Of a DNA stretch of 64,000 nt, positions 1-10,511 are shown piece after piece (within the stretch, counting starts at the first letter, position 1; each line of letters opens with the position of its first letter). Under the pieces are notes generated by a model, which ran no database searches, had not been told where the DNA came from, and saw only the letters and a list, made by a program, of their open reading frames with translations. A program made the translations under genes and the position numbers. This stretch comes from Bedellia somnulentella (taxonomy: Eukaryota > Arthropoda > Insecta > Lepidoptera > Bedelliidae). Where the stretch lies: positions 2,046,001 to 2,110,000 of the forward strand of contig OY755182.1 in assembly GCA_963576735.1 (NCBI GenBank), read 5' to 3'.

Positions 1-77
1 CTGAAGAAAAAAGTTCCACTCTGTATACTTTTTTACAATTCTCACTGACCTACTAAAAAGTTATCGCGTTTATATTT

Positions 78-450
78 CTTCATAACATAAACATAATATA
101 AACGTTCACGCCGAATATCCCCGAAGGGGTTGGCAGAGGTACTAATACTTCTGAACATCACGTGACTTTGTCACCTGGTGTTCAGAGTACCCACGTTTTG
201 CATGGACCGTGTACTCACGTGATAGGGGGCAGGCCTATCGCCGTTTTGTACGAATACACTGTCACATGACTAAGTACAACTCAGCCATGTGGATTTCCTC
301 ACGATGTTTTCCCTCACCGTTAACAACCATGATAAATTAACCACACATATGTCTTTAGAAAAGACAAATTGGTGTAGGCCCGACCCAGGATTTGAACACT
401 AGTCGTTTGCACGATAACCGAGTGTTCTACCCACTGGGCTATCACGGTTG
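78..450 (-). mobile_element. SINE-A, full length
   Basis: tRNA-derived SINE read on the minus strand. The head (right end) has the pol III A box TAGCCCAGTGG and B box GTTCAAATCC; the tail (left end) is AACAT-type repeats. A probable 8-bp TSD TTATATTT lies at 70-77 and 451-458. Same family as 50973-51343. Short reading frames across it are accidental. Confidence 0.9.
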
Positions 451-793
451 TTATATTTATAAATTATTATTCTTCTTATTGGATATTTCTTCACTTGGGA
501 ATATAAAGGTGGCTGAGCGGTTATGTAACGTAGACACGTGGTCCTTGGTGTACAGTGATCTCTGGACATGAATACTGAATTGGTCGTCGCCATAGAGCAT
601 ATGAAAGCAGGATGGCTGGATGTAATGTCTTGTTTAGACCCAAGAGATCAACAACAAAAGATAATTGTCAATTCTCTTACATTCATCAAAATATTTTTTA
701 TACCTAACGTTTTTTATTGTATTGCTTTAAATGTTTGCAAAACACTCTTTAATTTTTACTCAACTGTTTAAGAAGGAGGGTCATGATTTTTTT
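451..793. other. No recognised feature
   Basis: AT-rich sequence between a SINE-A and a SINE-B. It holds only short reading frames with no similarity I recognise. Confidence 0.5.
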
Positions 794-1038
794 TACATAC
801 ATATATACACTCACGGCCATAAATCCCTAGATGGGGTAGCCAGAGCTAAGGAATTAGAAATTCCTCAGCCGCTTTTGGAAGTTGTGTGGGGAAAAGATGG
901 TGAAATAAAGGTTGTGATGGGTCTCAACCCACATCGCCAAAAAAAATCCCTTAAAAGCACCAATACCATTGGACGCCTCTTACGTACACTTACTGGAAGA
1001 AATGGGGTAGTCCTATTCTAAGTCGACACAACACAGCT
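794..1038 (-). mobile_element. SINE-B copy
   Basis: Near full-length SINE-B in reverse. It shows the core GGTTGGAGACC region (as its complement, slightly changed) and the 3' CCCC/GGGG hairpin. The 96-codon frame across it (731-1021) is an antisense SINE reading, not a gene. Confidence 0.88.
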
Positions 1039-1070
1039 TTTTTCAGTGAACCTAAATATACATATAAATA

Positions 1071-1266
1071 CATACATACATATATACATATACTCACGCT
1101 ATTAGTTCCCATTGGGGTAGGCAGAGACTATTGATCGCCACTTCGCACGATCCTGACAAACCTCTCTAGCTTCGTTTACATCCATCAATCTTTTCATACA
1201 TGCTCTTTTATTCTTCTCACTCCTCCCTATGTGCCCAAACCATCTCAACATTCTTTTTCTATCTTT
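1071..1266 (-). mobile_element. RTE LINE 3' fragment
   Basis: 5'-truncated 3' end of the RTE-type LINE described at 58287-58754, in reverse, with an internal deletion that joins two parts of the C-terminal coding region. It is flanked by a 13-bp TSD ATACATATAAATA (1058-1070 and 1267-1279), the mark of target-primed reverse transcription. Confidence 0.85.
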
Positions 1267-1758
1267 ATACATATAAATATTAATTTATACATCTCATAGT
1301 ACAGCCTGGTATAATTAATATGTAGGTAGATGCAATCTGTAAACAGCTTCAAGGTTTATGGGCAAAATGTATAGATAAAAAATGGCGGGTCCCCAAACAT
1401 GAAATTAAATAAAATAAAAAAATATTAAACCCATGATTTGATCAAACATCTCTTATATAAAATTCACATACTTTAAAAATGACATCAAAGTATTCCAAAA
1501 CCATATTTTAAAAAACAAAACTGCATTGAATATAGATTGTAGATTTCAATAAAAATTTTCACTAAAAATGGTTTGAACAACATAAATTTGCTGCTTTTTA
1601 GATGATCCACATTTTGTAAAACTGCATCATGTAACTAAGTAAACAAACAAATATTTCCATACATTACATGCAAAAGATCTTTTAGTGGTGGAGACAAGTA
1701 TTTCCAGCATTTCAAAGTCGCATGTGAAAGCTATCTTGGAAGGCAAGTATGAGTGTTT

Positions 1759-2011
1759 TGCCATGTAGTGTCGGTATAGAATAGCACTACCCCATTTCTT
1801 CCGGTGGGTATACGTAAAAGGCGATTAACGGTATAGGGGCTGTTAAAGGAATTTTGGGCGATGAGGTTGGAGACCCATAACCAACAACCTTTATTGTACC
1901 ATCTTTTCGCCACTCAAATTTCCAAAAGTGCCTGAGGAATTTCTAATTCTTTAGCTCTGGCTACCCCTTCCTGGGATTTGTAGCCGTGAGTATATGTATG
2001 TATGTATGTAT
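1759..2011 (+). mobile_element. SINE-B copy
   Basis: Full-length copy starting CCATGTAGTGTCGG and ending in (TATG)n. It belongs to the TTCCGGTGGGT / CAACAACC subfamily. Confidence 0.88.
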
Positions 2012-2336
2012 CTAAGTATGAGTATCTACAGCACTGTTTGAGACCATATCAGTTTCTAGAGTAAGTATTGTTGTTTGTGAGTCTACATTACATGAAAAAG
2101 AGGGTAACAAAATAAATTTTTCGCTTTGTTTTAAGTTTTAATGGCTTGTTAGTTGTTAACATAGATATGTGGTTGTTATGATAGGACTTCATGAGTTCTG
2201 GATATTACATCGGAACAATATCGCGCACATGTATTTTGAACTCGATGCAATAGCTTACGAGAGTGAAATAATGAGCGCACATCGTAAACCACATCCGTAG
2301 TTGAGTTTACTAAGTTCTAGGGATTCACATTGAACA
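2012..2336. other. No recognised feature
   Basis: No coding signal and no repeat family that I can match to others in the window. Confidence 0.45.
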
Positions 2337-2482
2337 AACATATATAAACTCACACCGTTATTTGCCATTGGGATAGGCAGAGACTATCGATCGCCCCTTT
2401 GTACGATCCTGGCAAACCTCTCTAGCTTCGTTCACATCTATCAATCTTTTCATACATGCTCTTTTATTCTTCATACTTCGGA
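2337..2482 (-). mobile_element. RTE LINE 3' fragment
   Basis: Reverse-strand 3' end of the RTE family. It has the CTCTGCC / CCC-ATTGGG hairpin region, followed inward by coding sequence for the ACMKRL...NEAREVC segment. 5'-truncated. Confidence 0.82.
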
Positions 2483-3229
2483 TTTGCATTGTCTTATACA
2501 AATTTTGTTGTTTGAATATGGATGAATTTTGTACAAGACTTTAAGTCTGTATGGTGTACAATTCAAGTGGTGAATTGATTATTTGTGTCTAAAAGGCAAC
2601 TTTAAACAATGTTAAAATCATTGTGACATTGAGAAATGAGACAATTTCTCATTTCATTTCATTAAGCAGTCCCTATTCCTTTTAATTCGGGCTCCATTTG
2701 ACTGACACAAAGATAAGCCTGAGATCAATTAAATTGTTCTGTTAAAATCAAACAGAATGGTGTCTTGGTGGGCGGAGCGTGAGATTTTGATGTTTAAATT
2801 TTCAGGTTCTAATCTGTTATTGGATTTTTATATTGTATTATATTACTATGCGTATATTTAACTTGCAGATGTGTATATTTATGTTTATATCTACAATAAA
2901 TAAATTAAGATTTTTCTTACTATCAACTGCACTGTAGCTCTGAAGCAAGATAGTGTTTAATATTTTCATTTCATTTAACTTTCTAATGTAATAAGAGACA
3001 AGCAGTTTTAAGGTTTTACTGAGAATATTTTAATTGAACGCAAGCATTTGTGATCCGTTTTCGTATATCATATTATTTTCATTATGCTCTCTCACATTCT
3101 GAGAAATTGCAATTAATCTCAAATTACACTTAAACATTTTATCATCTAATGGATTAAAATATATTTTAATAAAATTAGCGTGGTAGCTTAGTGCTATTAT
3201 TTTGTTATATTATAATATAATATATAATT
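2483..3229. other. No recognised feature
   Basis: AT-rich sequence with no gene and no repeat recognised by comparison within the window. Confidence 0.45.
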
Positions 3230-3489
3230 GCTGTGTAGTGTCGGCTTAGACTATTCTAATTACACTACCCCATTTCTTCCGGTGGGTGTACATAAGAGGC
3301 GACTAACGGTATTGGGGCTTTTAAGGGATTTTTGGGCGATGCGGTTGGAGACCCATCACCAACAACCTTTACTTTTACCATCTTTTCCCCACTCACATTT
3401 TCAAAAGTGGCTGAGGAATTTCTAATTCCTTAGCTCTGGCTACCCCTTCTAGGGATTTACAGCCGTGAGTATATGTATGTATGTATGTA
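3230..3489 (+). mobile_element. SINE-B copy
   Basis: Full-length copy with a short duplication near its 5' end and a (TATG)n tail. TTCCGGTGGGT subfamily. Confidence 0.88.
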
Positions 3490-3497
3490 ATTTCAAA

Positions 3498-3690
3498 TGT
3501 TGTTGACGGCGAGGAACAACATTATAAGGAAACTCACATGGTGGAGTCGAGTCATGGGACAGTGTACAAAACTGCTCCCTATCACGTGAATTCACTGTTC
3601 AAGCAAAAAATGGGTGACAACGACAACCTGACAAGAACGTCACGTGATGTTAGAAGTATTTCTAACTGTGCCACCTATTTGGGAATTTAA
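3498..3690 (+). mobile_element. SINE-A fragment, diverged
   Basis: Old copy without the tRNA-like head. Recognisable parts are the GAGGAA-ACACATGG region, CCCTATCACGTGA, and the CACGTGATGTTAGAAGTATT segment. The 69-codon frame at 3481-3690 is incidental. Confidence 0.65.
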
Positions 3691-4140
3691 GCGTCGAGAC
3701 AGTAAATAGAATAAGAATTAGACATATTGTTTACGCCGTACATCGGTTGCAGCGGCAAATGTACTTATTAGTAGGACCGCACAAGAAAAAAAATTTAAAA
3801 AAATACATTTATTTGATTAATCTTAACAAAAAACATAATACATTTCGACCTATCCTAGTAAGCCTTGTAGGGCCTGTAACAGGACAGCGTCGGTCCTCCG
3901 ATTTGTGAGTGTGGTAACCGATTTATTTTATTATCATTTGTATTCCAAATTTACATTATTAACATTTTTAATTTCATTTTAATATTAATTTTTTCGTCAA
4001 TATAAATAAAATGTACAGTTTTAGTTACATTAAATTAAATTATATGAATATTCTGTAGAATTAATACTTGAATGTTAACAAGAGAAATACCAAGAAAAAA
4101 ATAAATTAACATTTTAAATTTTCAACTATTATAACAAGAG
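3691..4140. other. No recognised feature
   Basis: AT-rich sequence upstream of the segmental duplication. I see no gene and no clear repeat. Confidence 0.4.
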
Positions 4141-5038
4141 TAAGTATTATACAGACATTTGGGTAACAACTTTAAATAAAGACCACATACTACACAAGAA
4201 ATTCATTCAGACATGACTCATCAAATTTTTTATGGTGATCCAGTCATATCGCCTAAAAACATTTAAATGCTCCAAAGTAGTGGCAAAAAATGAGTAAGCG
4301 CCTTTCTAAGCCGTAGAGGGAGTAACATATATAGTTAGGGCCTCGAACCCTTAAATTGTTGGAGGGATTCTCCTAAGCTACAAAGGTCGTCAGTAATTAT
4401 AAATTCCACACCAATTCCCATCGCACTCCATTTCCACATCTAAACACGATAATACTAGCTCTAACCACGTTCAAACGTTTCAATCAATATTAGATAACCA
4501 CGCTTCCTGTCATCAGCAATGCAGTTAGACAAATGTCTGTTTTCCAGAATAATAGACTGTCCGGGAAACCTGGAAATCTATTCTAACCGTGCCGGAGTAT
4601 ATACATAGGGATACAATGGTTAACTATGTATTATGAGCCCAGAATATTGCTTGTAAGGAATACATACATTTCTTAATAATTAAATTTGCCAAATAATTAA
4701 TTATTTTAGTTTAGATTAGATTCTTGTCCGATTATCCTAATATTGTTGTATATTATTCTATTGTATATAGTTAGGATAACATTAAGTATTTTCTACTGTT
4801 TGTTGTTCTTACCTGTCATTTATATTCATGTAAAACCTGCCATTAAGATCATAGTGGTATAACAAAATTATAATATCGTTTGTTTAACTTTTTTTTATAT
4901 ATAATTTTTAAATCATTTTGTTCTCTATTTGTTTTACTAATTTCATATTTCACATCGCACCATTCACGAATTACAATACCCATATCTCTTCTAACCAAAG
5001 AGTATAATAGCTACATTTATGGGGTCTTATTTGACATA

Positions 5039-5286
5039 ACATAATAACATAACATTACATAAACGTTCACGCCGAATATCCCCGAAGGGGTTGGCAGAGG
5101 TACTAATACTTCTGAACATAACGTGACTTTGTCACCTGGTGTTCAGAGTACCCAAGTTTTGCATGGACAGTGTACTCACGTGATAGGGGGCAGGCCAATC
5201 GCCGTTTTGTACGAATACACTGTCACATGACTAAGTACAACTCAGCCATGTGGGTTTCCTCACGATGTTTTCCCTCACCGTTAACA
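5039..5286 (-). mobile_element. SINE-A, head missing (left half of a dimer)
   Basis: Reverse copy covering tail to the CCCTCACCGTTAACAA segment. The tRNA-like head is missing and the tail of the next copy follows immediately. A 15-bp TSD GTCTTATTTGACATA surrounds this copy and the next one together (5024-5038 and 5661-5675). Confidence 0.88.
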
Positions 5287-5660
5287 ATAACATAACATAT
5301 AACATAAACATAAACGTTCACGCCGAATATCCCCGAAGGGGTTGGCAGAGGTACTAATACTTCTGAACATCACGTGACTTTGTCACCTGGTGTTCAGAGT
5401 ACCCACGTTTTGCATGGACAGTGTACTCACGTGATAGGGGGCAGGCCTATCGCCGTTTTGTACGGATACACTGTCACATGACAAAGTACAACTCAGCCAT
5501 GTGGGTTTCCTCACGAAGTTTTCCCTCACCGTTAACAACCATGATAAATTAACCACACATATGTCTTAAGAAAAGACAAATTGGTGTAGGCCCGACCCAG
5601 GATTTGAACACTAGTCGTTTGCACGATAACCGAGTGTTCTACCCACTGGGCTATCGCGTC
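5287..5660 (-). mobile_element. SINE-A, full length (right half of a dimer)
   Basis: Complete reverse copy, from the AACAT tail to the tRNA-like head, directly abutting the truncated copy at its left. The right TSD GTCTTATTTGACATA starts at 5661. Its last head bases differ from the consensus (CGCGTC for CACGGTTG). Confidence 0.9.
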
Positions 5661-6591
5661 GTCTTATTTGACATACCCATAAATACCTATCATTTTACAT
5701 TGATAGAAAAGATGAAAAGGACCACAATTTATAATTAATATAATACTCTATTTGTATTATTTTTAAAAAATAAATTTACCAAAAATCAAACCTCTTTAAT
5801 AAATAACTTAAATCTATAAAATCCTATTTGCTTAGCTTTAAAAATGCCTGAAATTGTAGTGGCGTTTATTATGACGTCACGTCTTGGCAAACTTATCATT
5901 CACTCCTACTTTTATCATTTTCATTTTATTGACAGTATTGTGATTGATTGGTTTACGGGCGACGTGAATTACGCATATGATTGAATTTAAATGTCTCAAA
6001 ACGAATAACCAAATTTATTTGTAAAATATTAAAAAAAATATTGAAATTATATTTTTTGTTCAAAACTATGTAGGTTATTGCAATCGCCATATGAATGTTA
6101 TTGTAGGGTAATCAAACATATTTAAATAAAATAAATAATTCGCTTTATTTTTCATTTTCCTTCTTACAAAAAATCATAAAGCAAATATGACAAAAGATTT
6201 AATCTAATAAAAAGAAAAACAATTGAGCTTTACTTAAATGCTACTTAAAAAGTCGGACAGGTGCGCGTTAAGTGCGTGTACAATTTAGTGTATATGTAGG
6301 AGTGAAAAGAAAAGCAAACTCATTGTATGTGTGTATGTGTGTGTGTGTGTTTCTAACCTAATACATTACTCTTAGAAGAGATTCTGTATCTTCGTAGGAC
6401 AGCGAAACTCATCACAACTGAAAACTGTTTGTGAAACAACCAATAAATAGTGGTTTAAATGTAGGAAATTGGCGGTTCTATCACAAAAATACCGTATCTA
6501 TTAGACAATCTTTGTATGAATAGATGATTAGCAGGACATTATTGGTAATTGCTACAAAACACTACTAACTAGTAGACCCAAGAAATTGGAT

Positions 6592-6800
6592 AAAAAAAGA
6601 TAATAAATATTTATTTCAAAATAAAAGAAATTGTCTCTATTTTTTTAACGTCACAAACTAACGTATAAGTTAAATCTTACTCTACTGACTCTACTTCGGA
6701 TTCGGAAGGTGTATTGTTGCGAGAAGAACCCGTAAGAAACTCAGCAACACACATTTTTTCTTAGTCATATTACAATATTGGTGTATGTCTGGATTAATGT
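6592..6800 (-). mobile_element. Jockey-like LINE, 3' UTR fragment
   Basis: Matches the 3' end of the LINE at 30925-32965. Shared blocks include ATTTATTTCAAAATAAAA, CTTCGGATTCGGAAGGTGT and AGAAGAACCCGTAAGAAACTC. It is heavily 5'-truncated and lacks the coding part. Confidence 0.75.
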
Positions 6801-6870
6801 GTTATTTTCTTAGAGCTGTTACAATCATTCCATACCAATATCCAATGAAATTATAATCCACATAAATATT

Positions 6871-6967
6871 TTCCCCACTTAACTTCCAAAAGTAGCTGAA
6901 GAATTTTCTGATTCTGAAGCTCTGAGTACCCATTTAAGGGGTTTATAGCGGTGAGTATATGTATGTA
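6871..6967 (+). mobile_element. SINE-B, 3' half
   Basis: 5'-truncated copy with the CCAAAAGTAGCTGAAGAA segment, hairpin and GTGAGTATATGTATG tail. Confidence 0.8.
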
Positions 6968-7082
6968 ATATAAAACATTCTGTTTTCTTTTTGTTTATAC
7001 GAATCTTAGTAACTATATTTATTCTGACCAAAGTGTAAAGGAGGTAGACTGGGGGTAATACTTTTTTATAGTATTTGACCTT

Positions 7083-7472
7083 ACTTACTTACTTACTTAT
7101 ACTCACGCCCATTATTCCCATTGGGGTAGGCAGAGACTATCGATCGCCACTTAGTACGATCTTGACGAACCTCTCTTGCTTCCCTTACATTAATTATTCT
7201 TCTCATACATGCTATTTATTCTTCTCACTTCGGACCCCCGCCTTTATAAGAACGTTTTCTATCTGGTCAAGAAACGTTTTACGAGGCCGTCCTCTACTAA
7301 CAATCCCTTCCACATTGGCTCTATATATCTCTTTCGCTACTTTATTTTCATCCATCCTCTCTATGTGCTCAAACCACCTACTCGTTCACGGATCACAGTA
7401 TTTCTCACTCTATCACACAGCCTTACATTACATATACTTCTGAGGGATCTTATCTTCTGATCTTATCTTCTG
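7083..7472 (-). mobile_element. RTE LINE 3' part with broken coding region
   Basis: Reverse copy of the RTE C-terminal coding region (about 370 bp) with a (TAAG)n-like tail at its left. A 10-bp TSD ATTTGACCTT lies at 7073-7082 and 7473-7482. The reading frame has shifts. The 122-codon plus-strand frame over it (7075-7443) is antisense and not a gene. Confidence 0.85.
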
Positions 7473-7630
7473 ATTTGACCTTGTATTATCATTTGTCTTT
7501 TCTTGCGTACTCATAAATACTTATCTATTCATATTCATATAAGCGACTACAAGAATGACAATTGATAACCATGTTGTAACTATGAAAAAAGAAAAACATT
7601 TTTATTTTATTGACAGTATTGTGAGTGATA

Positions 7631-8146
7631 AGCTACGTCCACACTGTGCCTTTTTTTTGTTCAATAAGGGCATGCGTCATAGCGCAGTCAACAGCGCACG
7701 TGAGGCATGCCCTTAATGCATGCGCGATGACAGTTGAAAGCGGAGCGCGCGCTGTGTTGCAAGTTATCCGGAGTCGGGTGGATTTCTGTGCGTCATAGCG
7801 TTCAACATCAAGATGGTAGACAAAGAAAAAGATTTAACATTAAGTTTTATTGAAGATTACAAAAGCTTTCCACAACTCTGGGATCCTAACAATAAACTTT
7901 ACACGAATAAAGTAAAGAGGAACGATGGTTTTTTTTTTCTGGAATTTGTTATGACCAAGTAAGCTGCATATATTCCCCCAAGTAAAATATTGTCGTCGCA
8001 CATGTTTCCAACATAAACTCAAACTACAAATAAAGTATGGTGTTGGTTTCAATTAACGCATTCACTTATTGTAAGCGTCAATTGAAAGTTGAATAGAAAG
8101 ATGAAGACGAAAGTTGAAGATGAAAAGGCACAGTGTGGACGTAGCT
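7631..8146 (+). mobile_element. TIR element with MADF fragment (PIF/Harbinger-like MITE)
   Basis: Terminal inverted repeats AGCTACGTCCACACTGTGCC at the left and its complement at the right. It sits inside the GTGAGTGATA/ATTGGTT site, which is uninterrupted in the paralogous copies near 5940 and 22880. The TSD is short and ambiguous (2-3 AT bases). The 5' part holds a 19-base-scale palindromic GGCATGC region, and an ORF with a MADF-domain start lies at 7813-7962. MADF/Myb-like proteins accompany PIF/Harbinger transposases, so that class is inferred. No transposase remains. Confidence 0.7.
7813..7962 (+). pseudogene. MADF-domain protein fragment (transposon accessory protein)
   Basis: A 49-codon reading frame starting MVDKEKDLTLSFIEDYKSFP. 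It contains the typical MADF opening: an acidic/aromatic helix, then the LWDP motif, then K-N--KRND. In complete proteins this DNA-binding domain runs about 85 residues and continues into a second helix. Here it ends after a run of ten T residues in the DNA followed by a stop, so the domain is cut short. It lies within the TIR element at 7631-8146. The gene is most likely dead. Confidence 0.6.
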
Positions 8147-8262
8147 ATTGGTTCGTCGCGGCGGGGCGTCGGGACTAAAAATATGATTAAATTTAAATGT
8201 CTCACAACATAAACAAATTTAGTATAGATCAGATTAAAAAAGAATATTAAGTAGTTACTGTT

Positions 8263-8503
8263 CCGCGTAGTGTCGGCTTAGAATGTCACTAACCCTTTGT
8301 ACCCGCGGTTGTCGTAAAAGGCGACTAAAGATATGGGCCTTTTTAAGTGGTTTTTGAACGTTGCGGTTGGAGACCAATCACCAACGATACTTTAGTTCTA
8401 CCATCTTGTCTCCTAACAAATGTGGCTGAGGAGTTTCTAGCTCTGAAGCTCTGGCTACCCCTTTTTGGGATTTATGGCCGTGTGTAAGTGTATGTATGTA
8501 TGT
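8263..8503 (+). mobile_element. SINE-B copy, CCAACGATAC subfamily
   Basis: Near full-length but older, differing from the main subfamily by GTGGTTTTTGAACG, CACCAACGATAC, AGTTTCTAGCTCTGAAG and a CCCCTTTTTGGG hairpin. The same variant occurs at 50740, 56877 and 62601. Confidence 0.85.
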
Positions 8504-8592
8504 TAATTTTTTGTTCCAAACTTTGTAGATTATTGAAATCGCCATATGAATGTTACTGTAGGGACAATTAAACATATTCTATTTACTCATAA

Positions 8593-8903
8593 ATAAAAGA
8601 TGTTATTAAAGGAAAGAAAAATTTCGACACTGGCGGGGTTCGAACCCGCGACCTGTCACAACGTCGTATAGGTAGGAAACGCAAACACTACTTGAACGTG
8701 TAAAAAAGAAACAAAGGATAGAGAAATTTCGCGCTGGATGCCAACTGACACTGTAGCTCAGTTGGCAGAGCGACGGGGGCGTATACCCGAAGGTCGCGGG
8801 TTCGAACCCCGCCAGTGTCGAAATTTTTCTTTCCTTTAATAACATCTTTTATTTATGAGTAATAATCCCCACATGAGGAATTCATGTCAAAAAACATTAA
8901 ATT
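8593..8903 (+). mobile_element. SINE-D with inverted 5' segment
   Basis: tRNA-like repeat whose first 65 bases or so (to about 8656) are the reverse complement of its own 3' region (8792-8856), so the ends can pair over a perfect arm including the B box. The tRNA-like core is at 8747-8819. The 3' end is TAATCCCCACATGAGG then AACATTAAATT. An imperfect TSD ATATTCTATTTA(C)TCATAA flanks it (8574-8592 and 8904-8921). The paralogous copy at 23060 shows the empty site. Confidence 0.8.
8747..8819 (+). ncRNA. tRNA-like core of SINE-D (pseudo-tRNA)
   Basis: Exactly 73 nt with a perfect 7-bp acceptor stem (GACACTG/CAGTGTC), a 4-bp D stem (GCTC/GAGC), a 5-bp T stem and the TTCGAAC loop, so both pol III boxes are intact. 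The anticodon arm does not form properly: only CGGG/CCCG can pair, around an 8-nt loop without the conserved U33. It is therefore a SINE promoter, not a working tRNA gene. Identical cores occur at 15555-15627 (reverse) and 46350-46422. Confidence 0.7.
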
Positions 8904-9090
8904 ATATTCTATTTATCATAACTGAAAATAGGACTATAAGCTTTTAAGCTCATAAGCTCTTCACAGTTGAAACAACCAATAAATAGCGGTATAAATAGGG
9001 GAAATTAGCGGTTCTATCACAAAACCTCTCTTACCGTATCTCCTTGCCAACCTTTGTATGGATAGATGAATAGCAGGATATTATAGGTAA

Positions 9091-9341
9091 GGTGCCGTGT
9101 AGTGCCGGCTTAGAATGTCGCTACCCCTTTCTACCCACGGGTGTCGTAAGAAGCGACTAAGGGTATTGGGGCTTTTTATTGGATTTCTGGGCGATGCGGT
9201 TGGAGACCCATCACCAAAAACCTTTATTTTTACCATCTTTTTCCCACTCAACTTCCAAAAGGGGCTGAGGAATTTATAATTCCTTAGCTCTGTTTATCCC
9301 TTCTAGGGAAATATAGCTGTGAGTATATGTATGTATGTATG
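9091..9341 (+). mobile_element. SINE-B copy, CCCACGGGTGTCG subfamily
   Basis: Full-length, starting GTGCCGTGTAGTGCCGG. A 9-bp TSD TATAGGTAA lies at 9082-9090 and 9342-9350. The paralogous site near 23445 reads TATTATAGGTAATTGC without interruption. Confidence 0.93.
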
Positions 9342-9511
9342 TATAGGTAATTGCGACAGAGCAAACAATATTAGCTCATTACTATGTATGATTGAGATAA
9401 GTAGGATAAAATTAGTACCAATGTCAAATAATATAGTAATTATGAATCTACTAACTAGTGACATACAATTGTGTGACATAAAATCTGATTATTTTGATAT
9501 TATCATTCCAT

Positions 9512-9769
9512 TCATTATTTCAGTGCTGTATAGTGTCGGCTTAGAATAGCACTAACCCAATTCTTTCGGCGGGTGTACGTAAGAGGCGACTAACGGTATT
9601 GGGGCTTTAAAGGGATTTTTGGGCGATGCGGTTGGAGACCCATCACCAACAACCTTTATTTGACCATCTTTTTCCAACTTAACTTTCCAAAAGTGGCTGA
9701 GGAATTTCTGATTCCTTAGCTCTGGATACCCCATCTAGGGATTTATAGCCGTGAGTATATGTATGTATG
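9512..9769 (+). mobile_element. SINE-B copy
   Basis: Full-length, main subfamily. An 11-bp TSD TATCATTCCAT lies at 9501-9511 and 9770-9780. Eleven extra bases (TCATTATTTCA) sit between the left TSD and the usual SINE start. The empty site is seen at about 23610. Confidence 0.9.
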
Positions 9770-10049
9770 TATCATTCCATACCAAAATCCAATCAAAAGA
9801 TAGTAAAAATATTGCAAAAACAATCAGGATGGTTTTGTTTATTATCGTATCGCAAATTTTAAGATACATACACTTACTCACTAATATAATCATGTTCCTA
9901 TGTCCCATTTTAGGCGGGCAGAGCAATTTTAATATGATCATCTTTTATCTACTTTAGGTATCTTGCAAATCTAAAAAACTTTACCTTTTCGGCTTTTTAG
10001 TAAGTTAAGAAGTATACAAGTTAGGAATTATCAACAAATTGAACAAAAC

Positions 10050-10284
10050 AACACTACCCCATTTCTACCCGTGGGTGATCGTAAGAGGCGACTAAGGGTA
10101 TAGGGGCTTTTAAAGTGATTTTTGGGCGATGTGGTTGGAGACCCGTCACCGAAAATATTTATTATTACCATCTTTTCCCAAATCAACTTCCAAAAGTGGC
10201 TGAAGAATTTTTCATTCCAAAGCTCTGGCTACCCCGTTAAGGGATTTATAGCCGTGAGTATATGTATGTATGTATGTATGTATG
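10050..10284 (+). mobile_element. SINE-B copy, CCCGTGGGTGATCG subfamily
   Basis: Lacks the first 20 or so bases. Diagnostic bases are CCCGTGGGTGATCG, AAGTGATTTTTGG, GTCACC and the hairpin CCCCGTTAAGGG. Confidence 0.88.
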
Positions 10285-10511
10285 AACATAACAACTTTGA
10301 AAGACAATAAACAATTGGAAAATAAAAAATACCCTATTACTGCTTATCAAACAACGACCGTACTTCATCCTGCGATCGATGACATGGTTCCTAAAAATAG
10401 ATCTTTGTTTGTTTTATCGTTTCAGACTTTCCCATACTGACCCATTTCCATGAGACATCTTTATATAGGAATATTGCTGACAATTTCCTTTTTCTTAATT
10501 TTTCTGATTAA

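Larger units (their letters stand above)
4141..6880 (+). repeat. Segmental duplication, copy 1 (left part)
   Basis: Aligns by eye, through indels, with 20577-23640. Shared landmarks are the GGGTAACA-CTTTAAATAAAGACCAC start, the AACCACGTTCAAACGTTTCAAT block, CGCACCATTCACGAA, the GACAGTATTGTGATTGATTGG block and a TCGCCATAT block. It is non-coding. SINE-A copies at 5039-5660, the LINE tail at 6592-6800 and SINE-B at 6871-6967 are absent at the matching sites of the other copy. The 20.6-kb copy carries RTE, SINE-F and a TIR element that are absent here. Confidence 0.75.

Noticed and set aside
7075..7443. 122-codon plus-strand frame
   Set aside because: Antisense of the RTE C-terminal coding region.
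8747..8819. Functional tRNA gene
   Set aside because: The anticodon arm is defective, U33 is absent, and the unit is embedded in a multi-copy repeat with constant flanks.
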